Below are positions 5,751-8,086 of a DNA stretch of 8,086 nucleotides, piece by piece (positions within the stretch are counted from its first letter, which is position 1; the number at the start of each line of letters is the position of its first letter). A model generated the notes under the pieces. It was not told the origin of the DNA and did no database searches. It saw only the letters and a program-made list of their open reading frames with translations. The DNA is from an uncultured Alphaproteobacteria bacterium (GTDB taxonomy: Bacteria; Pseudomonadota; Alphaproteobacteria; Rs-D84): positions 1-8,086 of the forward strand of contig CALXPA010000037.1 in assembly GCA_944390185.1 (NCBI GenBank). Direction: 5' to 3'. A program made the position numbers and the translations under genes.

Positions 5751-7487
5751 TTACATTACTTCCTTTAACGTGCACCCCAGGGTCTTTAATCCGTTGCCAA
5801 TCACATTCTTTAGTGCCATAACCAATCGCATATGATTGTCGGTCAGCGCCCTGTCGTTTTCATTTATCAGCTTTACCCCGCTGTGCGGCGCCCATAACGA
5901 ATGGAATGCCCCGGCCAGTTCTTCTAGATATTTTGTTAACAGATTTGGTGCCTTGTTTTTGCCCGCGCTTTCGATAATTTTTGGGTAATCCCCCAGCATT
6001 TTTATTAATTTCCGTTCCACATCCGTCACAGATGTAAAATCATAATCACGCCCCAGAACATCGCCCAATTCCCCGGGGAACAACGCATCGTACTTTTTCA
6101 GCACAGAATTCGCACGCGCATACGCATACTGCATATAGTACACAGGATTATCTTTGGATTGTTCTTTGGCCTTTTGTAAATCGAACGTCATTTGGGTATC
6201 TGGGCTTTTTATAACCATGAACAGACGCAGCACGTCCGCATCAATTTCGTCCAAGACATCTTCTATCATGACAAAATTGCCGGCACGCTTTGACATTTTG
6301 AACGGCTTGCCATCTTTTTCCAGGTTTACAATCTGGCACAAAACGATGTCCAGGTCGGCCTGGTTATTTGTGACGGCGCCCAACGCAGCCTTGATACGTT
6401 TGACATAGCCGCCATGATCCGCACCCCATACGTCAATCTGTTTGGAAAAGCCACGGGTGTATTTATTGCGGTGATACGCAATGTCAGACGCGAAATATGT
6501 TGTTTCACCACTGGCACGGGCGATTACACGATCAGCCTCGTCCCCGAATTCTGTGGCCTTGAACAGCAATTGTTCGGTCGGCTGCCATTCTTCATCTGTT
6601 TCGCCCAACGGCTTTGGCAACGTACCGACGTACAGCAGACCTTGGCGCTTCATATAATCTATGGTGTCTGCAACCTGGCCAGATTCAACCAGTTCGCGTT
6701 CGGATGTGAATACATCAAATTCAATACCTATTTTGCGCAGACTGGCCTTGATTAATTCCATCATGGCACTGGTTGCGATGCGCTTGAAATACGGAACATA
6801 TTCGCATTCCGGCGCATTCAGCCATTTATCGCCGTCTTGGGATTTAATCTCGGTCGCGACCGGTATCAAATATTCACCAGGATACGCACCGTCTGGCAAT
6901 GTTTCACCCTGGTGCATGCCGAACAATTCTTGATAACGCCAAAATACCGAATGCGCCAACACATCCACCTGGTGACCATAATCATTGATATAATATTCCT
7001 TGGTCACGTCAAAGCCGTTCTTTTGCAACAGCCGGGCCAAAACATCACCCAGAATCGCGCCACGCGCGTGCCCAATATGAACCGGTCCCGTCGGATTCGC
7101 CGACAAGAATTCAACATTTACCTTGGCCCCGCCCCCCAGGTCGGTATCGCCATATGTATCTGGATTTTGCAACACCGCGCGCACCAATTGCCCCCACAAA
7201 GAATCCGATACGTTAATATTTATAAACCCAGGCCCCGCAACAGATACATCCTGGATACCATCGATCTGGCGTATATGCGGCAATAACATATCTGCAATCT
7301 GGCGCGGATTTTTCTGTAATTCGCGGGTCAAAACCATCGCGACATTCGTTGAAAAATCGCCAAAGTCACGATTTTTTGGGACCTCTATAACAACGTTGTC
7401 CCATGCAGATTCAGAAACCCCGGCCAATTCGGGAATGGTCTGTAATTTTTGTTTAATCTGTCCAGATATCAGTTTGTAAATATTCAT
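5751..7487 (-). CDS. argS: Arginyl-tRNA synthetase (ArgRS, class I)
   Basis: ArgS attaches arginine to tRNA(Arg) in the cytosol and needs the tRNA to be bound for arginine activation. The 578-residue product has the full layout: an N-terminal additional domain with RDFGDFSTNVA (40-50) and VAGPGFININV (83-93), the class I catalytic core with SANPTGPVHIGHARGA (129-144, HIGH at 137-140), KMSKR (397-401) followed by AGNFV, and a C-terminal DALR anticodon-binding domain starting near YYMQYAYAR (450-458) and ending LGCTLKEVM, a typical ArgS ending. Length and motifs are normal and no frameshift is seen. The ATG at 7485-7487 begins directly with the family's N-terminal helix and has a weak CAGG Shine-Dalgarno about 8 nt upstream. 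It has its own promoter and terminator, so it looks monocistronic. Confidence 0.97.
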   Translation of the reverse strand: MNIYKLISGQIKQKLQTIPELAGVSESAWDNVVIEVPKNRDFGDFSTNVAMVLTRELQKNPRQIADMLLPHIRQIDGIQDVSVAGPGFININVSDSLWGQLVRAVLQNPDTYGDTDLGGGAKVNVEFLSANPTGPVHIGHARGAILGDVLARLLQKNGFDVTKEYYINDYGHQVDVLAHSVFWRYQELFGMHQGETLPDGAYPGEYLIPVATEIKSQDGDKWLNAPECEYVPYFKRIATSAMMELIKASLRKIGIEFDVFTSERELVESGQVADTIDYMKRQGLLYVGTLPKPLGETDEEWQPTEQLLFKATEFGDEADRVIARASGETTYFASDIAYHRNKYTRGFSKQIDVWGADHGGYVKRIKAALGAVTNNQADLDIVLCQIVNLEKDGKPFKMSKRAGNFVMIEDVLDEIDADVLRLFMVIKSPDTQMTFDLQKAKEQSKDNPVYYMQYAYARANSVLKKYDALFPGELGDVLGRDYDFTSVTDVERKLIKMLGDYPKIIESAGKNKAPNLLTKYLEELAGAFHSLWAPHSGVKLINENDRALTDNHMRLVMALKNVIGNGLKTLGCTLKEVM

Positions 7488-7528
7488 TTTTGCTGCCTGT
7501 GATTTGTTTTTATAAAATGCCTGAGCTC

Positions 7529-7556
7529 ATCATAATAATTTTATTATTATTTTCAA
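7529..7556 (-). promoter_or_regulatory. argS promoter with internal AT palindrome
   Basis: On the minus strand TTGAAA (7551-7556) and TATGAT (7529-7534) are 16 bp apart, both close to consensus. Transcription would start near 7522, giving a leader of about 35 nt. The spacer contains an inverted repeat, ATAATAA (7532-7538) and TTATTAT (7544-7550), which overlaps the -10 box. Confidence 0.65.
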
Positions 7557-7690
7557 CCTATTTGTGAATCTGGTTACGGCCTAAATTGATTTGATGACCG
7601 TCCGCACTTTGTAAGCAGTAATTGTGTCAAAATGCCAGCAATTAAATGCGGGGCGCCCCACAAAACATGGGTCGCAACACTGTAAGGCAT

Positions 7691-7730
7691 ACAATAAAAA
7701 ACACGCCACACGGGCGTGTTTTTTTATTGT
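7691..7730. terminator. Long bidirectional hairpin terminator
   Basis: A GC-rich stem, ACACGCC (7701-7707) with GGCGTGT (7713-7719), is extended by five A-T pairs. After one unpaired T, ACAAT (7691-7695) pairs with ATTGT (7726-7730). The loop is 5 nt. Because the A run and T run flank both sides, it can terminate on either strand. No gene that would need it is obvious on either side. Confidence 0.75.
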
Positions 7731-7770
7731 GGCGGTGCAAGATATTTCTACGGTCTTTTGCATACAACAT

Positions 7771-7890
7771 CAGGGAATTTACAGGGAAACTTCGGATTTT
7801 GAGCCCTCAATCGTCCATTTCTACACCGCGCCAACGGCGCATATTGCCGAGTTGCCATAAAAATTCTCTAAACAAATAACAGGGAATTTA
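7771..7890 (+). repeat. CAGGGAATTTA repeats
   Basis: CAGGGAATTTA occurs at 7771-7781 and again, identical, at 7880-7890. The first copy is followed directly by a diverged copy, CAGGGAAAC (7782-7790), so it is a tandem of 11-nt units. The spacing between the identical copies is 109 nt. The repeats lie in DNA that does not look coding. Confidence 0.6.
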
Positions 7891-7911
7891 ATTCAAAATC
7901 TATCTTTTCTA

Positions 7912-7940
7912 TTGATTTTTTAGCCAATTTTTGATATAAT
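7912..7940 (+). promoter_or_regulatory. Strong promoter before the terminator pair
   Basis: TTGATT (7912-7917) and a perfect TATAAT (7935-7940) are separated by exactly 17 bp, the best promoter in the window. Transcription should start near 7947. It points towards the gene starting at 8031. Confidence 0.75.
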
Positions 7941-7956
7941 ATTTATCAAATTAAGC

Positions 7957-7982
7957 AGGCGATTTTATCGCCTTTTTTATTT
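7957..7982 (+). terminator. First terminator-like hairpin in the leader
   Basis: GGCGAT (7958-7963) pairs with ATCGCC (7967-7972) around a TTT loop, followed by six T residues and then ATTT. It begins only about ten nucleotides after the predicted transcription start at 7947. Confidence 0.65.
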
Positions 7983-8014
7983 GCCCTGCCTGATATCGGT
8001 GGGGCTTTTTTATT
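7983..8014 (+). terminator. Second terminator-like hairpin in the leader
   Basis: GCCCTGCC (7983-7990) pairs with GGTGGGGC (7998-8005), eight pairs including two G-T wobbles, with a 7-nt loop containing GATATC. It is followed by six T residues (8006-8011). It ends 17 nt before the ATG at 8031. Confidence 0.6.
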
Positions 8015-8030
8015 ACCAAAAAAGAATAAC

Positions 8031-8086
8031 ATGAAAAAATCAAATATTGTCATTTCCGACATAACATGCATGAAAGAAAAGTTCTG
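8031..8086 (+). CDS. Start of a gene, product unknown (3' end outside window)
   Basis: An ATG at 8031 opens a frame that stays open to the window edge: MKKSNIVISDITCMKEKF, 18 codons. A purine-rich AAAAGAA stretch precedes it at a fair distance, though it is not a strong Shine-Dalgarno. The placement after a strong promoter and two hairpins supports a real start. Eighteen residues are too few to name a family; the ISDITCM stretch faintly recalls the N-terminus of dual-OB-domain proteins, which is only an impression from memory. Confidence 0.55.
   Translation, partial: MKKSNIVISDITCMKEKF

Larger units (their letters stand above)
7557..7934. other. Stretch without a convincing gene
   Basis: No frame here shows a family-like protein, a start with a Shine-Dalgarno, or tRNA arms. 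It contains a perfect 10-bp palindrome GGGGCGCCCC (7650-7659), the long hairpin at 7691-7730, a small GCGCC-AAC-GGCGC hairpin (7828-7840) and CAGGGAATTTA repeats. A small non-coding RNA ending at the long hairpin is possible, but I find no good promoter for it. The base composition shifts towards AT from about 7860 on. Confidence 0.5.

Noticed and set aside
7532..7550. Fur-box-like site in the argS promoter
   Set aside because: Only about 11 of 19 positions agree with the classical Fur consensus and the match is driven by AT content.
7632..7685. 17-codon micro-ORF ending before the long hairpin
   Set aside because: The ATG lacks a ribosome binding site and the peptide has no recognisable feature; chance is the simpler explanation.
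7581..7763. 60-codon open frame on the minus strand
   Set aside because: It also crosses the hairpin terminator, and its composition does not resemble the neighbouring genes.
7624..7879. Two overlapping open frames of about 77 codons on the + strand
   Set aside because: They run straight through the strong hairpin terminator, have no Shine-Dalgarno and no family-like sequence.
7981..8033. Leader peptide frame from TTG 7981 overlapping the ATG at 8031
   Set aside because: TTG is a weak start without a Shine-Dalgarno, and there is no run of regulatory codons.

Overview
The window reads as a chromosomal stretch of a Gram-negative bacterium, most likely an uncultured, probably gut-associated alphaproteobacterium. 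This placement is an inference. It rests on a very large cysteine-rich protein with InlB-type repeats, a surface-protein style I associate from memory with such genomes, and on the general character of the housekeeping genes. The standard genetic code fits all frames. Every gene reads as chromosomal; I see no IS element, integrase, CRISPR array, rRNA or tRNA.

Layout from left to right. (1) The 3' part of a giant, presumably exported cysteine-rich protein runs on the + strand from the left edge to 2866 and ends at a strong terminator. (2) A 322-residue alpha/beta hydrolase of the monoacylglycerol lipase/lysophospholipase type lies at 2978-3946 (+). (3) A YbaK-family Cys-tRNA(Pro) deacylase (minus) converges on it and overlaps its 3' end by 101 nt. 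(4) A small MmcQ/YjbR-family protein (4437-4829, +) is divergent from ybaK. Each of these two genes has a promoter-like pair whose predicted transcription start falls at or within about 3 nt of the ATG. (5) An unrecognised 267-residue protein with a HELHH zinc-binding motif lies at 4843-5646 (minus), with its own promoter and Shine-Dalgarno. (6) argS (5751-7487, minus) has a good promoter and a good terminator. (7) A 543-nt region without a convincing gene (7488-8030) holds the argS promoter, a long bidirectional hairpin terminator, repeated CAGGGAATTTA motifs, and a consensus promoter followed by two tandem terminator-like hairpins. (8) The first 18 codons of a gene start at 8031 (+).

The genes look like separate transcription units rather than one operon. 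Two act in translation quality or aminoacylation (argS, ybaK), but they are not co-transcribed. The points that most merit a second look are the modular cysteine-rich protein, the orphan HELHH protein, the paired possibly leaderless genes, and the promoter-plus-double-terminator leader before the truncated gene at 8031.
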